Origin: Denitrobacterium sp024691475
GTDB taxonomy: Bacteria; Actinomycetota; Coriobacteriia; Coriobacteriales; Eggerthellaceae
Length of the DNA stretch: 33,035 bases
Direction of reading: 5' to 3'
Assembly (NCBI GenBank): GCA_024691475.1
Contig: JAILNP010000114.1
Span: 1-33,035, forward strand
Under the pieces are notes generated by a model. The model made no database searches. It was not told the DNA's origin and was given only the letters and a program-made list of their open reading frames with translations. The position numbers and the translations under genes are program-made. Shown here piece after piece: positions 1 through 8,614 of the stretch (positions are counted from its first letter, which is position 1; each line of letters begins with the position of its first letter).

Positions 1-19
1 GTATGCCAGTTACGAGATA

Positions 20-44
20 CCGGCCACAAGCCGGAAAAGGAGGG
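20..44 (+). promoter_or_regulatory. Leader hairpin and strong ribosome binding site of the rubrerythrin gene
   Basis: A short perfect inverted repeat (CCGGC at 20-24, GCCGG at 30-34, five-base loop) sits immediately before a strong Shine-Dalgarno run (AAAAGGAGGG, 35-44) that fixes the ATG at 50. The promoter is probably left of the window. The hairpin could be a small operator or leader structure; its function is not shown by the sequence. Confidence 0.4.
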
Positions 45-49
45 TCAAC

Positions 50-646
50 ATGGCACTACCCAACGCTTCGAATTCCAGCAACTTCAACGTCGTCCCGAAT
101 CCCGCTTGCCAGCCCGGCGACACGCTCGCAAACCTGAAGAGCGCCGTCATGGGCGAAACGGGCGCCAGCGCCAAGTACGCAGCGTATTCCAAGAAGGCCG
201 CCGAAGAGGGCTTTGGCCAGATCGCTAGCCTCTTTGCAGCAGCAAGCAAGGCCGAGCAGATTCACATCGCCATGGAGAGCAACCTGGTGCGCAAGGCCGA
301 ACCCGACTACGTGAACCCGGAGGCACCCGAGGCGGAAGTTCATTCTACCGACGTAAATCTCATCGACGCTGCTTTGGGCGAGATCTTCGAAACGAGCGAC
401 ATGTATCCACAGTTCATCAAGATTGCTCAGGAAGCAGGTGACACGGCAGCCGAAATGGTGTTCACGCGCGCAAAGCTCGCCGAGGCATATCACGCCCAGC
501 GCTACATCGACGCCTACAACACCATCGATCACCTGACCGACGAAAAATACTACGTATGCCCTGGCTGCGGCTACATTCATAAGGGCAAGGGCGTAGGCAG
601 CTGCCCCATTTGCGGCGCTCCGGAAAGCAAGTTCCTGGAATTCTAA
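50..646 (+). CDS. Rubrerythrin (diiron ferritin-like domain plus rubredoxin-like domain)
   Basis: This 198-residue protein is a peroxide-reducing non-haem iron protein used by anaerobes against oxidative stress; it normally takes electrons from NADH through rubredoxin-type carriers in the cytoplasm. Residues about 25-160 form the four-helix ferritin-like domain, with likely diiron ligands E36, E69 and H72 (ExxH), E111 or E114, and E145 and H148 (second ExxH). Residues 165-198 are a rubredoxin-like iron site with CPGC at 170-173 and CPIC at 185-188. The length is normal for the family. The start is fixed by the strong ribosome binding site six bases upstream. The gene is monocistronic on this side because a strong terminator follows. 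The first 20 residues are a low-complexity extension ahead of the core. Confidence 0.95.
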   Translation: MALPNASNSSNFNVVPNPACQPGDTLANLKSAVMGETGASAKYAAYSKKAAEEGFGQIASLFAAASKAEQIHIAMESNLVRKAEPDYVNPEAPEAEVHSTDVNLIDAALGEIFETSDMYPQFIKIAQEAGDTAAEMVFTRAKLAEAYHAQRYIDAYNTIDHLTDEKYYVCPGCGYIHKGKGVGSCPICGAPESKFLEF

Positions 647-666
647 TCCACTACGCCGAACAAAAT

Positions 667-706
667 AGCCCCGAGCGGAAGCAACCTCCGCTCGGGGCTT
701 TCGTTC
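667..706 (+). terminator. Intrinsic terminator after the rubrerythrin gene
   Basis: A 12-bp perfect stem (GCCCCGAGCGGA at 668-679 with TCCGCTCGGGGC at 687-698) and a seven-base loop are followed by a T-rich run (699-706). It lies 20 bases after the rubrerythrin stop. Confidence 0.9.
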
Positions 707-817
707 TTGGGCCCCTCGCGCGCCACAATGCCACGCGAGCCCGCTTGAAAGTCACGTCGGTCAATGCGTCCTCCATGTAGTCGTATACTGAAGCCACGAA
801 CAGAGAAGGGAGCGCCC

Positions 818-1477
818 ATGAACGCAGGAGCACAGCGAACGGAAACACCCCAGCTCATCAAGGTCGACCAGGTCTCCGATGGCTGGATCAAGAAATACGT
901 GCTCACCTATCGCCTGCCCAATGGACGCGAATTCGCCTACGAAGCCGTCTCCCGCAAGAAATACGACGCTTACCTGGAAGAACTGCGCAACATGGCCAGC
1001 GACGCCCCGCACATGCAGGCGCCCGATGCCGTATGCATCGTGCCGCGCACGCGCAGCAACGAACTCGTCTTGGTGCGCGAGTTTCGCTATCCGCTCAATA
1101 GCTGGTGCATCGCCTTCCCCGCCGGCCTCGTGGAACCGGGGGAATCTCTGGAAAGCGCCGTCGAACGCGAGCTCAGCGAGGAAACGGGCTATGCGCTTGC
1201 CCGCGATGAAAAGGAATGCGCGCACGTAAACCCGCTTTCCCAACCAGGGTTTTCCTCGGCCGGCATGAGCGAGGAAACGGTGCAGGTAGTATACGTGCAC
1301 GTGGAAGACGAGCCCGCATGCAAGCCGCATACGGAGCCCACGGAATGCATCGAGGTATTCAAGATCGCCGTCCCCGACGTTCCGCACTTCCTGGAAACGA
1401 ACACCACGCCCATAGGCACCAGGGCACAGCTCATCCTGGAAGCATTCAGCCGCAACGTGCAGCGTTACGGCGCCTAG
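818..1477 (+). CDS. Nudix hydrolase (ADP-ribose pyrophosphatase-like)
   Basis: This 219-residue protein hydrolyses a nucleoside diphosphate linked to another group. The family resemblance is to ADP-sugar pyrophosphatases, but the substrate cannot be read from sequence. A complete Nudix box lies at residues 103-125 (G-x5-E-x7-RE-x2-EE-x-G), with the metal-binding REL-S-EE core at 117-122. An N-terminal beta-rich part (residues 15-55) precedes it, as in ADP-ribose pyrophosphatases. The open frame extends 54 bases further upstream, but the ATG at 818 is preceded by GAAGGGAG at good spacing and by a -10-like TATACT at 784-789, so this start is preferred. The gene faces the yerC-cimA pair and ends seven bases before the end of yerC, with no terminator visible in between. 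Confidence 0.9.
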   Translation: MNAGAQRTETPQLIKVDQVSDGWIKKYVLTYRLPNGREFAYEAVSRKKYDAYLEELRNMASDAPHMQAPDAVCIVPRTRSNELVLVREFRYPLNSWCIAFPAGLVEPGESLESAVERELSEETGYALARDEKECAHVNPLSQPGFSSAGMSEETVQVVYVHVEDEPACKPHTEPTECIEVFKIAVPDVPHFLETNTTPIGTRAQLILEAFSRNVQRYGA

Positions 1478-1483
1478 CCCACG

Positions 1484-1777
1484 TTACTTGCGGGTCTTCT
1501 CCAGGATGTCGAGGGCATGGCGGTACCCGCCTGAACCGTAGTTCAGCGCCTTTGACACGCGCGCAATGGTGGTAGCGGAGGCGCCAGTGGCCTCTTCGAT
1601 GGCAACATAGGGCTTTCCGGAATCGAGCATACGGGCAACCTCGAGGCGCTGCGACGTCTCCTTGATTTCGCGAATCGTAAATAGATCCTCGAGCAGAGCA
1701 TACGCCACATCGGTATCCTTTACGCCCGCGATAACCTCAAGCAGGGCCTCAACACTGGCATTCCTCAGATCGCTCAT
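1484..1777 (-). CDS. YerC/YecD-type TrpR-like DNA-binding protein
   Basis: This small (97-residue) all-helical protein resembles the YerC/YecD branch of the Trp-repressor superfamily, a group of putative transcription regulators with no settled ligand. A helix-turn-helix is visible at about residues 54-77 (YVAIEEATGASATTIARVSK), where TGAS forms the turn. Residues 8-45 give two amphipathic helices, as in TrpR dimers. The ATG overlaps the last base of the upstream citramalate synthase stop (TAATG on the minus strand), so translation is probably coupled. The neighbour suggests, but does not prove, a link to branched-chain amino acid supply. Family assignment is good; target and ligand are unknown. 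Confidence 0.8.
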   Translation of the reverse strand: MSDLRNASVEALLEVIAGVKDTDVAYALLEDLFTIREIKETSQRLEVARMLDSGKPYVAIEEATGASATTIARVSKALNYGSGGYRHALDILEKTRK

Positions 1778-3387
1778 TACTTTCCCATCCTAGTCAAACC
1801 GTATTCGACCGAGTCGACGAGGGCATTCCACGACGCCTCGATAATGTTCTCGCTCACGCTGACCGTGCCCCACGTATGCGTGCCATCGGAAGTGGTGATG
1901 GTTACGCGCGTGATGGCGTTCGTGCCAACGCTTTCGTCCAAAATGCGCACCTTGAAGTCGACGAGCTCGATGTTCGCAACTTCGGGGTACGACTCGCCAA
2001 TAGCCTGGCGCAATGCATTGTCGAGCGCGCCAACGGGACCGACGCCCTCGCCCGTGGCAACATAGCGCGCATCGCCAACGTGAATCTTGATAGTCGCTTC
2101 GCTTTCCGCATCCCTTGCCAAAGCGCCTTCGTCTTCGCGGTCGTCCACGATAACGCGGAAGCTCTCCAACGTGAAATGGGGCTTCGAGGTTCCCAAGTGG
2201 CGCATGATAAGCAGCGCCAGAGAGCCATCGGCCACTTCGTAGGAATAGCCGGCGGCTTCGCGTGCCTTCACGTCGTCCAGAATCTCCTGAACCAGATTGG
2301 GCTGGCCCGACAGATCGAACCCCAGCGACTTCGCCTTGGTGATAAGCGACGCCTTGCCCGCAAGCTCGCTTACCAGCACGCGCTGCTCGTTGCCAACCGC
2401 TTCGGGGCTTTCATGCTCGTACGCCGCGGAATAGCGCGCCAACGCACTGGCATGCAAGCCTCCCTTGTGGGCAAACGCGGATTGCCCCGTGTAGGGCGTA
2501 CGCGCGGAAAGCGTTACGTTGCAGCATTCGGCCACAAAGTTCGCCACACCCGTAAGCTGGGTAAGATCGTCGACGCAATGCTTGCCCATCTTCAGCTGCA
2601 GGTCGGCGATGACGGTAAGCAAATCAGCATTGCCGACGCGTTCGCCGAAGCCGTTCACCGTACCCTGGACCTGCGTTGCACCCGCGGCAACGGCGATGAG
2701 CGTGTTGGCAACCGCGCACCCGGAATCGTTGTGGCAGTGAATGCCGAAACGCTGGCCAGGCAGGGCCTGCGTTACCTCCGAAACCACGCGATAGATGTGC
2801 ATGGGCAGCTTTCCGCCGTTGGTCTCGCAGAGGTCGATAGACGACGCCCCCGCTTCGCTCGCCGCACGCAAAACCTCCAACGCATAGGCGGGGTTTGCCT
2901 CGTAGCCATCGAAGAAATGCTCGGCATCGAACACTACTTCCACGCCCTGACTAACCAGGTAGGAAACGGAATCGCGCACCATGCGCACGTTTTCCTGAAG
3001 CGTCGTGCGCAATGCGCGCGTTACCTGTTCTTCGTGACATTTGCCAACGATGGTCACGATGGGCGCGCCACTCGCCAGCAAATCGGCCAAGCCAGTATCT
3101 TCCTGAGCAGCAACACCCTTGCGGCAGGTAGAGCCAAATGCGGCCACCTTGGCATGGGAAAGCTGCATGGAAGCCACGCGTTGAAAGAAGGCGATGTCCT
3201 TCGGGTTGGATGCGGGATAACCGCCTTCGATGACGTCGATGCCAAACGCGTCGAGGCGTTCGACGATGCGCAACTTGTCTTCAAGGGAAAATGATATGCC
3301 TTCACCCTGCTCGCCATCGCGAAGCGTGGAATCATAGGTGACTATGTGAGTGTGCGTATCCGTACATTCCCCCATTGGGCAGGCCAT
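1777..3387 (-). CDS. cimA: (R)-citramalate synthase
   Basis: The 536-residue enzyme condenses pyruvate and acetyl-CoA to (R)-citramalate, the first step of the threonine-independent route to 2-oxobutyrate and isoleucine. The DRE-TIM barrel opens with DSTLRDGEQ at residues 19-27, where R23 and D24 are catalytic and metal-binding. The metal pair H217 and H219 lies in IHCHND. The C-terminal part, about residues 395-530, is the LeuA-type allosteric domain, which in this family senses isoleucine. Length fits CimA (about 530) rather than homocitrate synthase (about 380). The related 2-isopropylmalate synthase is the main alternative; the overall form favours CimA. Two start codons are possible (ATG at 3387 or 3375) and neither has a strong ribosome binding site. 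The gene runs into yerC with a TAATG junction. Confidence 0.88.
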   Translation of the reverse strand: MACPMGECTDTHTHIVTYDSTLRDGEQGEGISFSLEDKLRIVERLDAFGIDVIEGGYPASNPKDIAFFQRVASMQLSHAKVAAFGSTCRKGVAAQEDTGLADLLASGAPIVTIVGKCHEEQVTRALRTTLQENVRMVRDSVSYLVSQGVEVVFDAEHFFDGYEANPAYALEVLRAASEAGASSIDLCETNGGKLPMHIYRVVSEVTQALPGQRFGIHCHNDSGCAVANTLIAVAAGATQVQGTVNGFGERVGNADLLTVIADLQLKMGKHCVDDLTQLTGVANFVAECCNVTLSARTPYTGQSAFAHKGGLHASALARYSAAYEHESPEAVGNEQRVLVSELAGKASLITKAKSLGFDLSGQPNLVQEILDDVKAREAAGYSYEVADGSLALLIMRHLGTSKPHFTLESFRVIVDDREDEGALARDAESEATIKIHVGDARYVATGEGVGPVGALDNALRQAIGESYPEVANIELVDFKVRILDESVGTNAITRVTITTSDGTHTWGTVSVSENIIEASWNALVDSVEYGLTRMGK

Positions 3388-3401
3388 CTGTCAATTTCGC
3401 T

Positions 3402-3407
3402 ATTGTA
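3402..3407 (-). promoter_or_regulatory. Candidate -10 box of the cimA-yerC operon
   Basis: TACAAT on the minus strand ends 14 bases before the cimA ATG. A transcript starting about seven bases downstream would have a leader of only about eight bases. No convincing -35 was found (TTTCGT at the right distance is a poor match). Confidence 0.35.
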
Positions 3408-3498
3408 CTCCATTACGCTAAAGTACGAAAGCGACGACACAACAAGGGCGTAACATAGCACATTCACTCGGCGAACAGCAAGCGAATGCGCGATTATG

Positions 3499-6342
3499 CT
3501 ATTCCACGAATGTAATATCGTTCGAATCGAAGCACTGAACTTCGGCTAGGAAAGCAGCGGCCCCTTCCCTGCGAACAACGAATGCAGCGTCGATGCAATA
3601 CGTTATATCGCCTCGCGTCAGGCTATAGCGCATCCGCGTGCCGGCCTGCTCGGTCTGCTTGAACGCGTGAATCGCCGCATCCCGGAATGGTCCGGGCGTA
3701 TTGAACCGTGCTTCGGACTCGGCCAGGCTCTGTGTCCCGCCTTCCCGGATCATATGCAGGAAACGCTTGTTCACCTGCAGGTAATGCATCGTATCGTCGT
3801 CAAAGAACTCCACCACGGCAATGGGTCGCCCGTAGAGGAACGGGCCGTGGCCAAGATCGGCCAGCGGATTGGCAGAAACCATGTTCAGCTCGTCGATCTT
3901 GTCGAAATACGCGCGCTCAGCCTGGGACTCGATGAGTTCGTTTCGGTTCTCGGAATGATGCAGTTCCGCATCGTCGTATCTCGACAAGCCATACAGCTCG
4001 CCCTGGATCTTGCCGCACCCTATGCGCGCTAGGAAACTACGCTGTTCTTCACTCGCGACGCCCTCGGCGACGACGCCCATGCCAATCCTCTTCGCCATAT
4101 CCACCGTAGCGGCAACGATACGACGAGCGCGTTCGTCGGAAACGCCATCGCCGCCACGCACGCGGAAAAACTCCATGTCTATCTTCAGGACATCGAACTC
4201 ATACTCCTTGAGCATGTTAAGCGAAGAGAATCCGCTGCCGAAATCGTCGACCCATACCTCATGGCCCAAATCGCGCAAGGCCGCAATACCGCTTTTCAGC
4301 GTGCCAGCAGAATCGGCCAGCGAGCTTTCGGTGATCTCGAAATGAATGAGCTCGGGCGGGATGCCACACGAAGCAATGGCGGCAGATACCTCAGACGGAA
4401 GATCGCAGAGCTCGAAATCCAAACGCGAAAGGTTCACCGAAGTCGGGAGCGTCTCAACGCCATCGGCACGCACGTTCTTGTGGTCTTCGCATACGGCATG
4501 GAGCATGAACAAATCGAGCTTGTGAATGAGGCGCGCATCCTCCAGAATGGGCACGAACTCAGAAGCAGGAATGACCCCATACTTGGGATCTTCCCACTTG
4601 GCCAGAGCCTCGTAACCGCACACCTTTCCGGTAACCGTGCGAACAACGCGCTGATAGCTCGCGCGAATGTAGCCCTCGCGCAAAGCCTTATCGAGGTTAT
4701 TCACCACGTAATAACGACGCGCCTCGCGCGCCATCATCTTCTCGTCGAAATAACGGTATAGCTCGTCGTAGCGGCCTTTCACGCTATCGCAGGCAACCTT
4801 CGCGCAGTCGGCCATGAAGGAAAGGCCCACGCGCGGATCATCCGGATGGCACACGTAAATGCCAGCCTTCGCCACGACCACCAGGCCATCCCCCAGCTTC
4901 GCCACGCCCTCGCACACCGATGCAACTCGCTGTTCGAAATCGTCGGTGGCAATCACCGCAACCACGAAATGGTCGTCAGACAAATGCGAGGTCACGCCAT
5001 CGGTAAACGTGGATTTCACGAGCGAACCCACACGCTTCAGCAGCTCATCGCCACTTTCGTAGCCCTTCTGGTTGTTGTAGATCTTGAAATCCTCGATATC
5101 GAAATGCACGATATACGCAACGAGCTCGGCTTCGTTCGCCCGGTCGATGAGCTCGCGCGCCTGGCGGCGGAAGGACGAACGCGTTGGCATGCCCGTGAGC
5201 TCGTCGACCCCGCGATCGTGCAGCAACGATTCACCCAAACTCGCCTCGTCTTCCGAGGAGCTGAACTTGGAGCCGATGATGATATCCTTGCCCCGCTGCT
5301 TCGCACGCAACAGGTTTTCATCGGCGAGCGTTATCATGTGGCGCAGCTCGTTTTCGCTGTGCGCAATGCCGCACACATAGCCTGCGGTATGGGCCATCTT
5401 ATAATCCGCATCGCGCACCTGGGGTTCTTCCACGGCGGCCAAGGCGGCACGCAAATCCTTCGCACGCTCGAGCAATTCCTCTTCCGACAAGGCGAGCAGG
5501 CCCAGAAACTCGTCGCCTCCATAGCGATAAATATCGTCGCCGGGAAAATGCGTGCCAATCAAATGAGCGAAATGCACAAGGATGGCATCGCCTGCCGTAT
5601 GGCCGCAGGCATCGTTCACGTACTTGAAATCGTCGAGGTCGGCCATGACCACGATGATGGGCTCGTTAACGTAATGCGAGAAATTCATGCGCAGGGCACG
5701 ACGGTTCGGAAGCCCTGTAAGCTCGTCGCGCACCGAAAGCGACCGGAGCTCGGCCTCGCGATGCGCCGCCGCCAGCGCTTGACGGTACCGGCCCACGCTC
5801 ACGGCCATAATGGCAATCCAGGAGACGAACATGATGACGTACATCTCGGGAGAGCCCACGCCCAAAAAGCACACGGCAAAGCCCAACGTGAAAAACGTTA
5901 CCAAAGTAAGAATCAACGCGCCAATGGGAGGCTCCACGAACAAACACGTGCAGAAAGCAACCTGCAGCAGGAAGGCTATGACCTGGCCACCCGCAATGAA
6001 ATCGAGCAGCGAGGCAAGAGCGCCAGCCAAGACGCTTACGAACATATATACGACTAGGACGCCCTGGAACGCGGTGCGGCTAAGACGCCCATCGAGATAG
6101 CGCCTGGAAAAGAAAATGATGAACACGTTGCACGCAAGCATGAACAGGGGAACGCCAATGCCGCCCAACATAAAGAGCAGATCTTCGTGCTCCAAAACCC
6201 TCATGACGAGCACGACGAGCCAAGCAAAGGCGAGCATGATGCCAGCGTAATAGCCTACATTCGCATTAGAGCGAGAGAAGAACCGCAGAACGTCATCGCC
6301 ATGCGACTCGAGCCCCAATAGATGTTTGATTCGGTTGCTCAT
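3499..6342 (-). CDS. Membrane GGDEF-GGDEF(degenerate)-EAL-PAS-like cyclic-di-GMP protein
   Basis: This 947-residue protein is predicted to make and/or break cyclic-di-GMP at the inner membrane. Six hydrophobic segments span residues 30-185. The first GGDEF domain (205-355) has an intact active site, YGGDEF at 274-279, but the inhibitory RxxD site is absent (the arginine position is F266). The second (379-530) has SDDHF at 455-459 in place of GGDEF and is presumably regulatory. The EAL domain (575-785) keeps the metal and catalytic residues: E578 in YEALAKW, N637, E669, D699-D700 in DDFGSGFSSL, K720 and E760. The C-terminal 120 residues (835-947) look like a PAS-type sensor fold, a weak call. 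It is transcribed alone, divergent from the transglutaminase lipoprotein gene. Both synthesis and hydrolysis look possible; which dominates is unknown. Confidence 0.88.
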   Translation of the reverse strand: MSNRIKHLLGLESHGDDVLRFFSRSNANVGYYAGIMLAFAWLVVLVMRVLEHEDLLFMLGGIGVPLFMLACNVFIIFFSRRYLDGRLSRTAFQGVLVVYMFVSVLAGALASLLDFIAGGQVIAFLLQVAFCTCLFVEPPIGALILTLVTFFTLGFAVCFLGVGSPEMYVIMFVSWIAIMAVSVGRYRQALAAAHREAELRSLSVRDELTGLPNRRALRMNFSHYVNEPIIVVMADLDDFKYVNDACGHTAGDAILVHFAHLIGTHFPGDDIYRYGGDEFLGLLALSEEELLERAKDLRAALAAVEEPQVRDADYKMAHTAGYVCGIAHSENELRHMITLADENLLRAKQRGKDIIIGSKFSSSEDEASLGESLLHDRGVDELTGMPTRSSFRRQARELIDRANEAELVAYIVHFDIEDFKIYNNQKGYESGDELLKRVGSLVKSTFTDGVTSHLSDDHFVVAVIATDDFEQRVASVCEGVAKLGDGLVVVAKAGIYVCHPDDPRVGLSFMADCAKVACDSVKGRYDELYRYFDEKMMAREARRYYVVNNLDKALREGYIRASYQRVVRTVTGKVCGYEALAKWEDPKYGVIPASEFVPILEDARLIHKLDLFMLHAVCEDHKNVRADGVETLPTSVNLSRLDFELCDLPSEVSAAIASCGIPPELIHFEITESSLADSAGTLKSGIAALRDLGHEVWVDDFGSGFSSLNMLKEYEFDVLKIDMEFFRVRGGDGVSDERARRIVAATVDMAKRIGMGVVAEGVASEEQRSFLARIGCGKIQGELYGLSRYDDAELHHSENRNELIESQAERAYFDKIDELNMVSANPLADLGHGPFLYGRPIAVVEFFDDDTMHYLQVNKRFLHMIREGGTQSLAESEARFNTPGPFRDAAIHAFKQTEQAGTRMRYSLTRGDITYCIDAAFVVRREGAAAFLAEVQCFDSNDITFVE

Positions 6343-6398
6343 ACCCTGATTCCATACTGTATGTGGGAAAACCTATGCCAGAACCCCCATCCGGCCAC

Positions 6399-6429
6399 TT
6401 GAATATGATACCGCATGCTGCACTATAAT
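6399..6429 (+). promoter_or_regulatory. Sigma-70-type promoter of the transglutaminase lipoprotein gene
   Basis: TTGAAT (6399-6404) and a perfect TATAAT (6424-6429) are separated by 19 bases. Transcription would start near 6436, which places the upstream in-frame ATG at 6415 outside the message and supports the GTG at 6487 as the start. Confidence 0.7.
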
Positions 6430-6486
6430 AGTGGGACGCTGGGCATTAGGGGATGTTCGGTTACGGAGCGACGGGAATGGCCAACC

Positions 6487-7425
6487 GTGCATATCGCCAG
6501 GCAAAAACAAATCCTCGTTTTAGCGTGCGCAGCACTCTGCGTCGCTCTGGCGGCATGCTCTGGCGGTGGCGAATCGGAAAAGACCAACCCGAGCAGCGAA
6601 ACCTCGGGAAGCCCCCTGAACGCACCCGCCACCATCGAAGCCCAGGCGTTCAACGACGACGCTGCGATTAGCTCCAACGGCGCATCCATCGACACGTCCC
6701 AAGCCTCGAACGGTTACGTTGCCGCCAAGGGGACCAATTCATCGCGCCTGAAATTCCAGGTCACCAAGGGCGATATGAGCTACAACTACGATCTGCCCTC
6801 CGACGGTTCGCCCATCTACTGCCCCATCAACATGGGAGATGGGGAGTACAGCTTTCGCATCATGCAGAACACGAGCGGGCAGAACTACGTGGAAATCGCC
6901 TCCACGCAGGAGAACGTTTCCCTCGACAACGAGTTCAGCCCCTTCCTGCAACCCAACGTCTATTGCGATTACAGCGAGGGCAGCGAATGCGTGAGCGTTG
7001 CACGCAGCCTTACGGCACAGGCCAGCAACCAAGGCGAAGCCGTGCAGGCCATCTGCGAATACATCATCAACAACATCACGTATGACACCAGCAAGGCCGA
7101 TACCCTCAGAACGGCAACGGGCTATATCCCCAACCCCGACGACACCCTCGCCAGCGGCACGGGCATATGCTTCGATTACGCTTCCCTGGGATGCGCCATG
7201 CTGCGCAGCCAGGGAATACCCTGCCAAATCATCACGGGCTACGTTTCGCCCGACGACATCTACCATGCCTGGATCATGGTCTACATAGACGGCGTATGGA
7301 AGTGCGGCGAGTTTAGCGTCAGTCGCAACACGTGGTCGCGCGTAGACCTTACGTTTGCCGCCTCATCGGGAAACGTGAGCCAGGTGGGAGACGGTAAAAA
7401 CTATACGGTTCGCTACACGTATTAG
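6487..7425 (+). CDS. Secreted lipoprotein with transglutaminase-like (papain-fold) domain
   Basis: This 312-residue lipoprotein has a signal peptide ending in a lipobox (VALAAC, lipidated Cys 24), followed by a Ser/Gly-rich linker. Residues about 190-300 form a transglutaminase-core domain with a complete triad: C228 in GTGICFDYA, H260 in YHAWI and D287 in RVDLTF. Such domains act as proteases, amidases or cross-linkers on the cell surface; the substrate is unknown. Residues 75-160 look like an all-beta domain of no recognised family. The GTG start is chosen because the longer frame begins upstream of the predicted transcription start and because GTG gives a textbook signal peptide. The ribosome binding site is weak. 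The gene lies divergent from the cyclic-di-GMP protein and directly before the pilus operon, so a cell-surface role fits. Confidence 0.82.
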   Translation: MHIARQKQILVLACAALCVALAACSGGGESEKTNPSSETSGSPLNAPATIEAQAFNDDAAISSNGASIDTSQASNGYVAAKGTNSSRLKFQVTKGDMSYNYDLPSDGSPIYCPINMGDGEYSFRIMQNTSGQNYVEIASTQENVSLDNEFSPFLQPNVYCDYSEGSECVSVARSLTAQASNQGEAVQAICEYIINNITYDTSKADTLRTATGYIPNPDDTLASGTGICFDYASLGCAMLRSQGIPCQIITGYVSPDDIYHAWIMVYIDGVWKCGEFSVSRNTWSRVDLTFAASSGNVSQVGDGKNYTVRYTY

Positions 7426-7439
7426 CGATACGCGAAAGG

Positions 7440-7552
7440 TATACTAAAATGAAAAGTTGTTGCGGAGCACACGAAAACACGGCAGCCTGCCAGGGGCAAT
7501 GGCCCCAGCAGTGCGGCACACGCACATCAGGCTCCACGGCAGAGGAGTAACC
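7440..7552 (+). promoter_or_regulatory. Candidate -10 box and ~100-nt leader of the pilus operon
   Basis: TATACT (7440-7445) is the best -10 candidate; no good -35 is present. The leader contains two short hairpins, GGCA/TGCC near 7481-7491 and GGGG/CCCC near 7493-7506, and ends with a strong ribosome binding site (GAGGAG, 7542-7547) for pilC. Confidence 0.4.
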
Positions 7553-8605
7553 ATGGCCCAATCATTGCTCGAAAGCAGCGCGCTCAGCGCCTTCTTCGGC
7601 AGCATCGCCACCATGATCGCGGCGGGCATCCAAACCGACGAAGCGGTGCTCATGCTCGCCGAAAACCGAGAAGAATCGCACTTCAAAACCGTGTGCGACC
7701 AAGTATACATAGGGCTCATCTCCGGCAAGACGCTCTCCGATTCCATGGAGGAAACGGGGGCATTCCCCCGCTATGCGCTCGACATGGTGCGCACGGGCGA
7801 GCATGCGGGTCGTCTGGAACGCGTGCTGCGCAGCCTCGACCTGTATTACGACGAAGAGCATCGCATGTTCGCGAAGCTGCAATCGAGCGTCGCGTACCCC
7901 GCGGCACTTCTCTCCATCATGGCCATCATCCTTGGGTTCACCGTGGCGGTTATCCTGCCCGTGTTCGTGGACGTGTACCAGAACATGTCGGGCTCCCTCA
8001 CCGCAGGGTCCTTCGGCGCGGTAAGCCTGTCCGTCACCATCGGCTGGGCCGCCCTGGGCGTTACCGTGGTATGTGCCCTTGCGGCAATAGCGCTGGTTAT
8101 CGCTAGCCGCAGCGAAGCCGGCCGCCAGCGCGTCCTGAACCTTTTCGAGGGCTTCCCCTCCACGCGCCAGGCCATGTACCAGCTTGCGCTCTCGCGCTTC
8201 ACGGTGGCCCTTTCCACCTATATCGCGTCGGGCATCAACAACGAGGACGCCATGCAGCGCGCCATCGAAACCGTAGACCACGTAACCCTGCGCAAAAAGC
8301 TGAAGGCCGCGCGCAACACCATGGTCAGCACCGATAATCCGCGTAGCCTTGCCCAGGCCATCGCCGAAAACGACATCTTCGAACCACTCTACGCACGCAT
8401 GCTCACCGTGGGCAGCCACTCGGGCAGCATCGATAACGTGCTCGGGCGTCTGTCGCAGATGTTCTTCGAGGACACCGTAACGCAGGTCGACAAGGTCATC
8501 GACCGCGTTGAACCCATCCTGGCCGCACTGCTCACGCTGGCCGTGGGCGCAACGCTCGTTGCCGTCATGCTGCCCCTTATCGGCATCATGGGATCCATAG
8601 GATAG
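7553..8605 (+). CDS. pilC: Type II secretion/type IV pilus inner-membrane platform protein (PilC/GspF family)
   Basis: This 350-residue integral membrane protein anchors the pilus motor ATPase and recruits pilins in the inner membrane. Two T2SSF domains are visible, residues about 8-125 and 215-335. They are separated by hydrophobic segments at about 120-145 and 165-190, and a third membrane helix near 320-345 ends the protein, the usual PilC/GspF topology. The domains share the expected repeat pattern (ALDMVRTGEHAGRLERVL and ARMLTVGSHSGSIDNVLG). At 350 residues it is shorter than typical PilC (about 400), lacking the N-terminal cytoplasmic extension. The ATG at 7553 is preceded by GAGGAG. 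It starts an operon with four small helical proteins and a PilT-like ATPase, so it is assigned to pili rather than type II secretion. Confidence 0.85.
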   Translation: MAQSLLESSALSAFFGSIATMIAAGIQTDEAVLMLAENREESHFKTVCDQVYIGLISGKTLSDSMEETGAFPRYALDMVRTGEHAGRLERVLRSLDLYYDEEHRMFAKLQSSVAYPAALLSIMAIILGFTVAVILPVFVDVYQNMSGSLTAGSFGAVSLSVTIGWAALGVTVVCALAAIALVIASRSEAGRQRVLNLFEGFPSTRQAMYQLALSRFTVALSTYIASGINNEDAMQRAIETVDHVTLRKKLKAARNTMVSTDNPRSLAQAIAENDIFEPLYARMLTVGSHSGSIDNVLGRLSQMFFEDTVTQVDKVIDRVEPILAALLTLAVGATLVAVMLPLIGIMGSIG

Positions 8606-8614
8606 CAACGCGCC

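Noticed and set aside
6415..6486. Upstream ATG for the transglutaminase lipoprotein
   Set aside because: It lies within the promoter, before the predicted transcript start, and would give a cytoplasmic leader in front of the signal peptide.
7449..7550. 33-codon Cys-containing ORF ending just before pilC
   Set aside because: It has no ribosome binding site and its ATG lies before the transcript start predicted from TATACT, so it is probably not translated. It would need another look if the promoter lies upstream.
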